Assembly: GCA_002344975.1 (NCBI GenBank)
Contig: DDUV01000064.1
Span: forward strand, 1-47,538
Reading direction: 5' to 3'
Source of the DNA: Saprospiraceae bacterium UBA2329
Lineage (GTDB): Bacteria; Bacteroidota; Bacteroidia; Chitinophagales; Saprospiraceae
Length of the DNA: 47,538 nt
Shown here piece by piece: positions 7,456 to 15,037 of this stretch. Numbering within the stretch: position 1 is the stretch's first letter; every line of letters starts with the position of its first letter. The notes beneath the pieces were generated by a model. It was not told the origin of the DNA. It searched no databases and was given only the letters and a program-made list of their open reading frames with translations. The position numbers and the translations under genes were made by a program.

Positions 7456-9411
7456 ATGGAAAAAAATCAAAACGAAGATAGCAAACCCGGAGGTACCGGC
7501 GGTGTCTTCAATTCCTTTTGGATATACGGAATCATTCTGGCAGTGCTTTTGGTGGTGCATTTTGCCACCAACGGGCAGGTACAAAAAGTGCGCCTGAGCA
7601 CAAGGGAATTTTTCGACTTGGTTGTAAAACAGGAGGTTGCACGTGTTCAAGTACAGGAAGACAGCAAAAAAGCCTTTGTTTATATCAAAGAGGAGTATTT
7701 GTCTGATGCGAAGCACAAAAAGGTAGCAGGGAACGGGAGTGGCGAAGGCCGCTATCATTATTTGGTAGAAACCGGCCCCATAGACCAGTTTCAGGATGAA
7801 CTGAAAAAAAAGCAGGAGAGCGCTGGTATTGAGGTTCCGCTCATGGCCGACTTTGTTTCTCCGGGTATTTGGCCCGTCATTATGACCTGGCTCATCCCCA
7901 TCGGCCTGATATTGCTGGTTTGGCTCATCATCATGCGGCGCATGGCCGGCGGTCCGGGCGGCCCGGGTTCTCAGATTTTCAACATCGGGAAATCGAAAGC
8001 CACGCTCTTTGATCAAGGCACCAAGGTGGACGTCACTTTTGCCGACGTGGCCGGCCTCAACGAAGCCAAAGAAGAAGTGATGGAAGTCGTGGATTTTCTC
8101 AAAAATCCTAAAAAATATACCTCGCTGGGCGGTAAAATCCCCAAAGGCGTGCTGCTGGTAGGCGCTCCAGGAACGGGCAAAACCTTGCTGGCCAAGGCCG
8201 TAGCCGGCGAGGCAGGGGTGCCGTTTTTCTCTATTTCCGGCTCCGATTTTGTGGAAATGTTTGTCGGCGTAGGCGCTTCCCGCGTGCGCGACCTCTTCCG
8301 GCAGGCCCGCGAAAAAGCGCCTTGCATCGTCTTTATAGATGAAATAGACGCCATTGGTCGCGCCCGCGGCCGCTCCAATATTCAGGGCGGAAACGACGAG
8401 CGCGAGAACACGCTCAACCAGTTGTTGGTAGAAATGGACGGCTTTCCTACCGACAAAGGCGTCATCCTGATGGCCGCCACCAACCGCCCCGATATTCTCG
8501 ATCAGGCCCTCATGCGCCCCGGCCGCTTCGACCGCCAGATTGGCATTGACCTGCCCGATCTGCAAGGCCGCCAAGCCATTTTTTCGGTGCATCTCAAGAC
8601 CATCAAATTAGCCGATGACGTCTCTCCTTTTGCATTGGCCGAAATGACGCCCGGTTTTGCCGGCGCCGACATCGCCAATGTGTGCAATGAAGCCGCCCTC
8701 ATCGCTGCCCGCCGCAACAAACGCGCCGTGGACATGGACGACTTCAACTCGGCCCTTGATCGCGTCATCGGCGGCCTCGAAAAGAAAAACAAGTTCATTT
8801 CGCCCGGAGAGAAAGAAATCATTGCTTACCACGAGGCTGGCCACGCCATTTGCGGCTGGTTTCTGGAGCACGCCTCGCCTTTGGTCAAAGTGACCATCGT
8901 GCCACGCGGTATCGGCACTCTGGGATATGCGCAGTATTTGCCCAAGGAAGAGTACATCACCCGAACGGAGCAAATTCTCGACAGGATTTGTATGACTTTC
9001 GGAGGCCGTGCTGCCGAGTCTATCATCTTCGACAAGGTGTCCACCGGCGCTCAAAGCGACCTCGATCAGGTAACGCGCATGGCGTACAGCATGGTCACGG
9101 TTTTTGGTATGAACGACAAAGTGGGGCAGGTGTCTTTTTACAGCCTGGGGCAAGACCAGTTCCAGCGCCCGTATTCCGATACCACTGCTTCCATGATTGA
9201 CGAAGAAGTGCGCCGTTTGCTGGACGTACAATATGAGCGCGCCAAAGAACTGCTGCGCGAACATCGCCACCACCTGGAACTGCTGGCTCGCACCCTGTTA
9301 GATAAGGAAGTGTTGCTCAAATCGGATTTGGAGAGGCTCATCGGCCCGCGTCCTTATGCTGAGCACCCGCCATTAGAACACAACAGCATTCCTCTGGCAG
9401 AGGAAGTGTGA
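7456..9411 (+). CDS. ftsH: ATP-dependent zinc metalloprotease FtsH
   Basis: A 651-residue membrane AAA+ protease that degrades misfolded membrane proteins and short-lived regulators. The order is: an N-terminal helix (FWIYGIILAVLLVVHF), a periplasmic region of about 100 residues, a second helix near 137-160 (WPVIMTWLIPIGLILLVWL), then the AAA+ domain. The latter has Walker A GAPGTGKT at 236-243, Walker B IVFIDEID, and the arginine finger region RPGRFDRQ. The M41 zinc site is HEAGH at 459-463, with the third ligand probably Asp535 in SDLDQVT. All catalytic elements are present and the length is normal. A strong terminator follows. Confidence 0.98.
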   Translation: MEKNQNEDSKPGGTGGVFNSFWIYGIILAVLLVVHFATNGQVQKVRLSTREFFDLVVKQEVARVQVQEDSKKAFVYIKEEYLSDAKHKKVAGNGSGEGRYHYLVETGPIDQFQDELKKKQESAGIEVPLMADFVSPGIWPVIMTWLIPIGLILLVWLIIMRRMAGGPGGPGSQIFNIGKSKATLFDQGTKVDVTFADVAGLNEAKEEVMEVVDFLKNPKKYTSLGGKIPKGVLLVGAPGTGKTLLAKAVAGEAGVPFFSISGSDFVEMFVGVGASRVRDLFRQAREKAPCIVFIDEIDAIGRARGRSNIQGGNDERENTLNQLLVEMDGFPTDKGVILMAATNRPDILDQALMRPGRFDRQIGIDLPDLQGRQAIFSVHLKTIKLADDVSPFALAEMTPGFAGADIANVCNEAALIAARRNKRAVDMDDFNSALDRVIGGLEKKNKFISPGEKEIIAYHEAGHAICGWFLEHASPLVKVTIVPRGIGTLGYAQYLPKEEYITRTEQILDRICMTFGGRAAESIIFDKVSTGAQSDLDQVTRMAYSMVTVFGMNDKVGQVSFYSLGQDQFQRPYSDTTASMIDEEVRRLLDVQYERAKELLREHRHHLELLARTLLDKEVLLKSDLERLIGPRPYAEHPPLEHNSIPLAEEV

Positions 9412-9459
9412 CGAAATAAACGGAGCAGCGTCTCCAAAGACGTACTAATTCACTATATT

Positions 9460-9499
9460 GAGGGGCCGGAACGAGGGAGTTGCCGGCCTCTTTTTTTTT
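9460..9499 (+). terminator. Intrinsic terminator after ftsH
   Basis: GAGGGGCCGG pairs with CCGGCCTC (two-base asymmetry) across a 13-base loop, and a run of nine T follows directly. It is 49 bases after the ftsH stop. Confidence 0.85.
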
Positions 9500-9558
9500 G
9501 AAACCTTACAACCGGAAAGCCGGGACATTTTGTTTTTATTCAAAATAAACCAAAAGCC

Positions 9559-9987
9559 ATGAGCGAATTTAAAGAAGTTGTTGCAGAAGGTGCCCGCGAG
9601 GTAGGGCGCAAAACGCTTCGTATTACCAAAAAAGTCCTTATCCTGTTGTTGCTGCTCGGCCTTGTCGGCGCAGGCGGCTACTACGGCTGGGGCAACATGA
9701 CCTACAGTTCCGGTACTCGTTCCGGCCAACTGATGAAACTCTCCCGAAAGGGGTACGTTTTCAAAACGCACGAAGGTCAGCTTTTTCTGGGTGTTTATAC
9801 GCCGAGCCAACCCGCTATGGCGCCCGGCAATATCTGGGAGTTTTCGGTGAAGAATAAACAGGTATATGAGCAAATTCAAAAGCTCGAAGGCAAGCAGGTA
9901 AAACTGTACTACAAGGAGCATTTCCGTACCTTCCCCTGGCAGGGCGATACGAAATACTTTGTTTATCAGGCTGAAGTAATTAAGTAG
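9559..9987 (+). CDS. Conserved single-helix membrane protein, function unknown
   Basis: A 142-residue protein with a basic cytoplasmic N-terminal helix, one membrane segment at about 28-47 (VLILLLLLGLVGAGGYYGW), and an extracytoplasmic domain of about 90 residues. The domain contains the strands GYVFKTHEGQLFLG and IWEFSVKN and ends in TKYFVYQAEVIK, suggesting a small beta-rich fold. Small Bacteroidota proteins of this shape are sometimes labelled 6-phosphogluconate dehydrogenase, but nothing in this sequence supports that enzyme. It stands alone between the ftsH terminator and the efflux operon. Confidence 0.75.
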   Translation: MSEFKEVVAEGAREVGRKTLRITKKVLILLLLLGLVGAGGYYGWGNMTYSSGTRSGQLMKLSRKGYVFKTHEGQLFLGVYTPSQPAMAPGNIWEFSVKNKQVYEQIQKLEGKQVKLYYKEHFRTFPWQGDTKYFVYQAEVIK

Positions 9988-10039
9988 GGGGCGCCTTTCC
10001 GGTCGCATCGCGGTTGGAAGGGCGTTTTTTGAAATATTT

Positions 10040-10057
10040 TTTAATCATTTGATTAAA
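10040..10057. promoter_or_regulatory. Operator candidate 1 for the TetR regulator
   Basis: TTTAATCATTTGATTAAA has perfect 8-bp inverted arms around two bases. It ends four bases before the -33 TTG of the tetR promoter, where a bound repressor would block RNA polymerase. A nearly identical site (17 of 18 bases on the complementary strand) lies between tetR and tolC. Confidence 0.65.
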
Positions 10058-10061
10058 TCAC

Positions 10062-10092
10062 TTGACTTAAACAGCAAAAGTACTTACCTTTG
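10062..10092 (+). promoter_or_regulatory. Promoter of the tetR efflux operon
   Basis: TTG (10062-10064) and TACCTTTG (10085-10092) are separated by 20 bases, a good match to the Bacteroidota housekeeping promoter. Transcription would start around 10098, giving a leader of about 120 bases. Confidence 0.65.
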
Positions 10093-10102
10093 CGCCATCA
10101 TT

Positions 10103-10205
10103 ATACCTTGCGCCGCCAGGTTTTGGGCATAGCCTTCGGCGCTGTTTGTTGATTAGCAGCGCACGGTATGACAAAAGCGGCTTCGCACCTGACGGTGCGA
10201 GGTAT
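10103..10205. repeat. Long imperfect inverted repeat in the tetR leader
   Basis: ATACCTTGCGCCGCCAGGT (10103-10121) and ACCTGACGGTGCGAGGTAT (10187-10205) pair at 16 of 19 positions. Inside them GCGCTG and CAGCGC form a second stem. In RNA this folds as a two-level hairpin ending 14 bases before the tetR start codon. It could be a leader structure or the remains of a small palindromic element. Confidence 0.5.
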
Positions 10206-10219
10206 AAAATACAAAAGGC

Positions 10220-10840
10220 ATGAGCGACAGCGAAAAAGACAGGAGTACGGAGGAGAAGATCAAAGATGCCGCCCGCGTCGTATTTCACAAAAAAGGGTTT
10301 GCCGCCACGCGCACCCGCGACATTGCGGAGGAGGCCGGCCTGAATCTGGCATTGCTCAACTACTACTTCCGCAGCAAAGAGAAACTCTTCGACATCATCA
10401 TGCTGGAAACGATGATGGGCTTTATGGGCGCCATGATGTTTGTTTTCAACGATGAGGGGTCGAGTTTTGAAGAGAAGGTAGAAAAAACGGTTTCTTCATA
10501 CATTGATTTATTTATCAAAGAGCCTCAGATACCGCTTTTTATCATGAATGAATTGCAGCGCAACCCGGAGGGTCTGGCGGGGAAGCTCAACATCAAATCC
10601 GTTCTTTTGAACTCCGTTTTTGCCCGGCAATATCAGGAGGTAATGAACCGGCGCGGCGGCGAACCGCTGCACATCATGCAGTTTGTGATGAGTCTGATGG
10701 GGCTGTTGGTATTTCCTTTCATGGGGCGGCCCATGCTTAAAATCATCGGCGACCTGAACGATGAGAAATTTGTAACGATGATGAAAGAACGCAAAAAGCT
10801 CGTTCCTGTCTGGATAGAGGCCATCCTGAGTGCGGGATGA
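10220..10840 (+). CDS. TetR/AcrR-family repressor of the efflux operon
   Basis: A 206-residue TetR-family regulator. The N-terminal DNA-binding domain contains IKDAARVVFHKKGFAATRTRDIAEEAGLN, read as helix 1 followed by the helix-turn-helix, and NYYFRSKEKLF, the typical end of the domain. The C-terminal ligand-binding and dimerisation part is helical and divergent. It is the first gene of a seven-gene run with tolC, hlyD, two ABC ATPases and two permeases. By analogy with YbiH and other YbhFSR-type regulators it probably represses its own operon until a toxic ligand binds. Two matching palindromes flank the gene. Confidence 0.93.
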   Translation: MSDSEKDRSTEEKIKDAARVVFHKKGFAATRTRDIAEEAGLNLALLNYYFRSKEKLFDIIMLETMMGFMGAMMFVFNDEGSSFEEKVEKTVSSYIDLFIKEPQIPLFIMNELQRNPEGLAGKLNIKSVLLNSVFARQYQEVMNRRGGEPLHIMQFVMSLMGLLVFPFMGRPMLKIIGDLNDEKFVTMMKERKKLVPVWIEAILSAG

Positions 10841-10856
10841 TTTTTTTTGTTGCTAT

Positions 10857-10874
10857 TTTAAACAAATGATTAAA
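10857..10874. promoter_or_regulatory. Operator candidate 2, between tetR and tolC
   Basis: TTTAAACAAATGATTAAA differs from the complement of operator candidate 1 at one of 18 positions. It is 18 bases before the tolC start. I see no good -7 box here, so it may act as a second repressor site for looping or as a roadblock. Confidence 0.6.
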
Positions 10875-10891
10875 TCAAAATATCTAATCTG

Positions 10892-12175
10892 ATGGATATA
10901 CGAATCTTATACGCCCGGAGGGTAAGGCGCATTTTCGTTTTGTGCCTCGCAAGTTTGTGGGCGCTGGGGTTGACGGGCCAAAGCCTGAGTCTGGACTCTT
11001 GCTACGCTATGGCGCGGCGCAATTACCCCTTAGTGCAGCAGTTTGATCTGATTGAGAAGTCGAAAGCGCTGTCGTTGGAAAACGCCGCCAAAGGCTACCT
11101 GCCGCAATTGGCCGTCAATGGGCAGGCCACCTACCAATCGGAAGTGACCCGCCTGCCGATTTCGTTTCCGGGGCTGAACGTACCCGAACTGAGCAAAGAC
11201 CAATATCGGCTGTTCGGAGAGGTCAATCAGCCACTCACCGATTTGTTTTTTGTCAAAGAACAACAAGACCTGATTCGGGCCAATGCAGCGCTGGAAACCC
11301 AAAAAACAGAGGTGGAACTGCACAAACTCCGCGAGCGGGTGTATCAGCTTTATTTCGGCGTATTGTACATGGACGCCCGTTTGGAGCAGGCCCAATTGCT
11401 CATCAAAGACTTGGAGGCCGGTTTGGCTAAAGTGCAGGCAGCCGTAGCGGGCGGGGTAGCGCTGAAAAGTCAGGCCGATCAGTTGCGCGCCGAACTGCTC
11501 AAAGCCCGGCAGCAAATAGCCGAATTGAAATCCGGGCGACGGGCTTACGCGGAAGCGCTGGGTTTGCTTACCCGACAAAACATGGACGAAAAAACGGTAT
11601 TGGAAACGCCCGCCGCACCGCTTCCCGCCACCGAAATCAGACGACCGGAATTGGCCATGTTCGGCGCGCAACAACAATCGCTGGTACAGCAAAGCCGCCT
11701 GATCAACAACAAAACCTTGCCTCGCCTGAGCGCCTTTTTTCAGGGCGGATACGGCCGGCCGGCACTCAACGTGCTGAGCAACGACTTTGACCCTTACTTC
11801 ATCACCGGGCTGAGGCTGAACTGGAACATCAGCAGTTTTTACACCTCCGGCAACGAGCGCCAACTGCTCTCCACCCAGCAATCGGCCATCGCCCTGCAAC
11901 GCGAAACCTTCCTCCTGAATACGCGCTTGGCCGTGCAACAACAGCAGGCGGAAATAGCCAAATGGCAGGAACTCATCGTTTCCGACGGGGAGATCATCCT
12001 GTTGCGCGAAAGCGTAAAAAATACAGCCCAACAACAACTCAGCAACGGCACCGTAACCACCACCGACTACCTGAACTATGTGAACGCGGAAGACCTGGCG
12101 CGGCAGCAACTGATTCTGCACCGGATGCAACTGCTGCTGGCACAATACAATCACCTTTTGACAACCGGAAATTAA
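10892..12175 (+). CDS. TolC-family outer-membrane efflux channel
   Basis: A 427-residue outer-membrane factor. A signal peptide (LASLWALGLTGQS) is followed by the two TolC-type structural repeats. The first is around SLDSCYAMARRNYPLVQQFDLI; the second begins near RPELAMFGAQQQSLVQQ. Long amphipathic helices rich in Gln and Leu form the periplasmic tunnel, and the pattern PRLSAFFQGGYG is typical of the barrel strands. It would carry substrates across the outer membrane, working with the HlyD adaptor encoded eight bases downstream. Confidence 0.93.
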   Translation: MDIRILYARRVRRIFVLCLASLWALGLTGQSLSLDSCYAMARRNYPLVQQFDLIEKSKALSLENAAKGYLPQLAVNGQATYQSEVTRLPISFPGLNVPELSKDQYRLFGEVNQPLTDLFFVKEQQDLIRANAALETQKTEVELHKLRERVYQLYFGVLYMDARLEQAQLLIKDLEAGLAKVQAAVAGGVALKSQADQLRAELLKARQQIAELKSGRRAYAEALGLLTRQNMDEKTVLETPAAPLPATEIRRPELAMFGAQQQSLVQQSRLINNKTLPRLSAFFQGGYGRPALNVLSNDFDPYFITGLRLNWNISSFYTSGNERQLLSTQQSAIALQRETFLLNTRLAVQQQQAEIAKWQELIVSDGEIILLRESVKNTAQQQLSNGTVTTTDYLNYVNAEDLARQQLILHRMQLLLAQYNHLLTTGN

Positions 12176-12183
12176 GTACCAAC

Positions 12184-13185
12184 ATGGAAAAGATCAGATA
12201 TTTCGTTTGGGCCGCTGTGGCCGCCATCAGTCTGGCCGGATGCGCCGGAGGAGAAGAAAAAATGGATGCCAACGGCTCTTTTGAGGCCGAAGAGCGCGTC
12301 ATCAGCGCGGAAGCCACGGGCAAAATCCTGCGTTTGGACATTGAAGAGGGGCAGTTGCTTCAGGCCGGCGCCGCCGTTGGGCAAATTGATGTGGACAACC
12401 TGAAATTGCAGGCCGGGCAGGTGAGCGCTTCGATGGAGGCTTTGCACAAAAAAACCAATGACGCGGGTCCGCAGGTGGCCGTGTTGGAGGCTCAGTTGGC
12501 CGCGCACAGCCGGCAGATGGCTTCTTTGTCGAAACAATTGGAAGTGGTGGACAAAGAAGTAGCCCGGTTCAAAACATTGGTTGCTTCGGACGCTGCCACG
12601 CAAAAGCAGTTGGACGATCTGACGGGGCAGCGGGCTGTACTGGAAAAACAATTCAGCGCCGCCGAGAGTCAGGCGGAGGTCATCAAGGCGCAGATACGGG
12701 CGGCCAAAGCGGGGGTGCAAACACAGAATACCGGCATCCTGAGCGAAGAACTGCCCGCGCAGAAAAGGCTGGAAATCATTGAAAAACAAATCCGCGACGG
12801 CGCAGTACTCAACCAATATGCCGGCACGGTGCTGGCCCAATATGCCCGCGAAGGGGAGTTTACGGCCATTGGAAAACCGCTGTATAAAATCGCCGACCTT
12901 TCGGAAGTCTATCTGCGGGCGTACATCACCGGCGACCAACTGCCTCAAGTGAAACTGGGCCAGGAGGTAAAAGTACTCACCGATGACGGGCAGGGCGGCT
13001 ACCACGAGACGAGCGGCACGATCACCTGGATCAGCGACCGGGCGGAGTTCACACCCAAAACGATACAGACCAAAGCGGAAAGGGCCAATATGGTGTACGC
13101 CATCAAGGTGAAAGTGAAAAATGAGGACGGAAGGTATAAGATAGGCATGTACGGCGGGCTGAAGTGGGGAGCGCAAGGCGGGTAG
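12184..13185 (+). CDS. HlyD/YbhG-type periplasmic adaptor lipoprotein
   Basis: A 333-residue membrane-fusion protein. The start is the ATG at 12184, because the frame before it lies inside tolC. The N terminus has a lipobox (ISLAGC, Cys20), so it is lipid-anchored. The order is half-lipoyl (AEATGKILRLDIEEGQ), long coiled coil (about 75-200), second half-lipoyl (GAVLNQYAGTVLAQYAREGEFTAIGKP as landmark), then a beta barrel. It links the inner-membrane ABC pump to TolC. The stop codon lies inside the first copy of a REP-like hairpin, so the last residues (AQGG) appear to come from the inserted repeat. Confidence 0.92.
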   Translation: MEKIRYFVWAAVAAISLAGCAGGEEKMDANGSFEAEERVISAEATGKILRLDIEEGQLLQAGAAVGQIDVDNLKLQAGQVSASMEALHKKTNDAGPQVAVLEAQLAAHSRQMASLSKQLEVVDKEVARFKTLVASDAATQKQLDDLTGQRAVLEKQFSAAESQAEVIKAQIRAAKAGVQTQNTGILSEELPAQKRLEIIEKQIRDGAVLNQYAGTVLAQYAREGEFTAIGKPLYKIADLSEVYLRAYITGDQLPQVKLGQEVKVLTDDGQGGYHETSGTITWISDRAEFTPKTIQTKAERANMVYAIKVKVKNEDGRYKIGMYGGLKWGAQGG

Positions 13186-13336
13186 AACCCGCCGGATAGT
13201 CCGCACGAGGTAGAGCCTCGCGCGAGCGGCGAGCAGCGTTTGCGAAGCCTTCAAGGATTCGTAAACGTAATGGTTCAGCAATAGCGCGGGTAGAACCCGC
13301 ATGATAGTACACGCGAGGTAGAACCTCGCGCGAGCG
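13178..13336. repeat. Pair of REP-like palindromic repeats
   Basis: Two 51-bp direct copies (13178-13228 and 13286-13336) each hold two short hairpins: GCGGGTAGAACCCGC and a GAGGTAGA(A/G)CCTC stem. Both are followed by GCGCGAGCG. The copies differ at about eight positions and lie 108 bp apart. They fill the gap between hlyD and the first ABC ATPase, where they could adjust mRNA stability within the operon. They resemble REP elements mobilised by RAYT transposases; a RAYT relic is present near 34.3 kb. Confidence 0.75.
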
Positions 13337-13370
13337 CGCAAATTATAGCCATTCACAACTCAGGTTTATT

Positions 13371-14291
13371 ATGAAAGACGTAGTGCTGGAACACATCACA
13401 AAATCCTACAACAAGGGGGCTGTGCGGGCCGTAGAAGACGTGTCGCTGGAGGTGGATAAGGGCGAACTGTTCGGTCTCATCGGGCCGGACGGCGCAGGCA
13501 AAACCAGCATTTTCCGCATACTGACCACCCTGCTGTTGGCAGATTCCGGCTCGGCTGCCGTGCATGGTTTCGATGTGGTGAAAGATTTTAGGGCCATCCG
13601 GAGCCGGGTGGGGTACATGCCTGGCCGGTTCTCATTGTACCAGGACCTCACCGTGGAGGAAAATCTGAGCTTTTTTGCTACCGTTTTTAATACCAGTATT
13701 CAGGAAAACTACGATCTCATTAAAGACATCTACGAACACATAGAACCCTTCAAAAAGCGGCGGGCCGGCAAGCTGTCGGGCGGCATGAAGCAAAAATTAG
13801 CCCTGTGTTGCGCGCTCATCCACCGGCCCGAAGTGCTGTTTTTGGACGAACCTACCACCGGCGTAGATGCCGTTTCCCGCAAGGAGTTCTGGGGCATGTT
13901 GCGGCGCCTCAAAGAGCAGGGCATCACCATTTTGGTCTCAACGCCGTACATGGACGAGGCCACCCTGTGCGAGCGCATCGCCTTGATTCAAAACGGGCGC
14001 ATCATGTCGGTAGAAACACCCGACAACATCATTGCCTCCTACCCGCATGCGCTGTATGCCATCCGCTCCGAAAACATGAACGCGCTGCTGCACGATCTGC
14101 GCCGAGCCGGAGAGGTAGCCTCCAGTCATTCCTTCGGAGATCACCACCACATCACCTTCCGGGCAGGCGGGGAAGAGGCTGTGCAGCAAAACTTGTTGCA
14201 GCGCTTGCGGGAGGCGGGGCATCGGGAGTTGAGTTTGCAACCCATCAGACCCACGATTGAAGATTGTTTCATTCAACAAATGCCGGCATGA
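13371..14291 (+). CDS. ABC transporter ATPase, YbhF N-half equivalent
   Basis: A 306-residue ATPase of the DrrA/YbhF type. Walker A is GPDGAGKTS, the signature LSGGMKQK is intact, and Walker B is LFLDEPTTG. The H-loop histidine is missing: the segment reads STPYMDEA. A C-terminal extension of about 90 residues follows the ATPase core. It corresponds to the first half of the fused E. coli-type YbhF protein and would pair with the next gene product. The stop overlaps the next start by ATGA. Confidence 0.93.
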   Translation: MKDVVLEHITKSYNKGAVRAVEDVSLEVDKGELFGLIGPDGAGKTSIFRILTTLLLADSGSAAVHGFDVVKDFRAIRSRVGYMPGRFSLYQDLTVEENLSFFATVFNTSIQENYDLIKDIYEHIEPFKKRRAGKLSGGMKQKLALCCALIHRPEVLFLDEPTTGVDAVSRKEFWGMLRRLKEQGITILVSTPYMDEATLCERIALIQNGRIMSVETPDNIIASYPHALYAIRSENMNALLHDLRRAGEVASSHSFGDHHHITFRAGGEEAVQQNLLQRLREAGHRELSLQPIRPTIEDCFIQQMPA

Positions 14292-15034
14292 ACAGAGAAA
14301 TAGTCATACAAACAGAGCGCCTGAGCAAGCATTTCGGCGACTTTGTGGCGGTCAACGAGATCAGTTTCGAGGTGTATGCCGGCGAGATATTTGGTTTTCT
14401 GGGCGCCAACGGAGCAGGCAAAACCACCGCCATGCGCATGCTCTGCGGCCTTTCCATTCCCACTTCCGGCCAGGCCCGCATTGCAGGCTACGATGTTTAC
14501 AAAAACACCGAGGACATCAAAAAAAACATTGGCTACATGAGCCAGAAATTCTCGCTGTACGAAGACCTGACATTGGAGGAAAACATTCGCTTTTTCGGCG
14601 GCATTTACGGCATGAGCAGCCGGCAGATCAAAGCCAAATCGGATGCCTTAGTGGAAAAACTCGGCATGGAAAACGAAACCAAAAAATTGGTTGGCGCCCT
14701 GCCTTTGGGCTGGAAACAGAAAATAGCCTTCTCCTCCGCCATTTTTCACGATCCCAAAATCGTATTCCTCGACGAACCCACCGGCGGCGTGGACCCCATC
14801 ACGCGGCGGCAGTTCTGGGATTTGATCTACGAGGCTGCCGACCGGGGCATCACCGTGTTTGTCACCACGCACTATATGGACGAGGCCGAGTATTGCAACC
14901 GCCTCTCGATGATGGTGGACGGCGCCATCAAGGCATTGGATTCGCCGGCGAATTTGAAAGAACAGTACCGCGCGGCCTCTATGGACGAGGTGTTTTATGA
15001 AATGGCCAGGGGCGCGCAACGAAAAGCGGATTGA
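14288..15034 (+). CDS. ABC transporter ATPase, YbhF C-half equivalent
   Basis: A 248-residue ATPase. The start is the ATG at 14288, which overlaps the previous stop by four bases; the extra upstream residues in frame belong to the preceding gene. Walker A GANGAGKTT, Walker B IVFLDEPTGG and the H-loop histidine (VTTHYMDEAEYC) are intact, but the signature is degenerate: LPLGWKQK in place of LSGGxxQ. With its partner, which has a good signature but no H-loop histidine, it should form an asymmetric dimer with one standard hydrolysis site. Confidence 0.93.
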   Translation: MNREIVIQTERLSKHFGDFVAVNEISFEVYAGEIFGFLGANGAGKTTAMRMLCGLSIPTSGQARIAGYDVYKNTEDIKKNIGYMSQKFSLYEDLTLEENIRFFGGIYGMSSRQIKAKSDALVEKLGMENETKKLVGALPLGWKQKIAFSSAIFHDPKIVFLDEPTGGVDPITRRQFWDLIYEAADRGITVFVTTHYMDEAEYCNRLSMMVDGAIKALDSPANLKEQYRAASMDEVFYEMARGAQRKAD

Positions 15035-15037
15035 GTT

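Noticed and set aside
7420..8592. Long open frame (390 codons) opposite ftsH
   Set aside because: It is the antisense of the AAA+ coding region; the FtsH frame has all motifs and the opposite frame has none.
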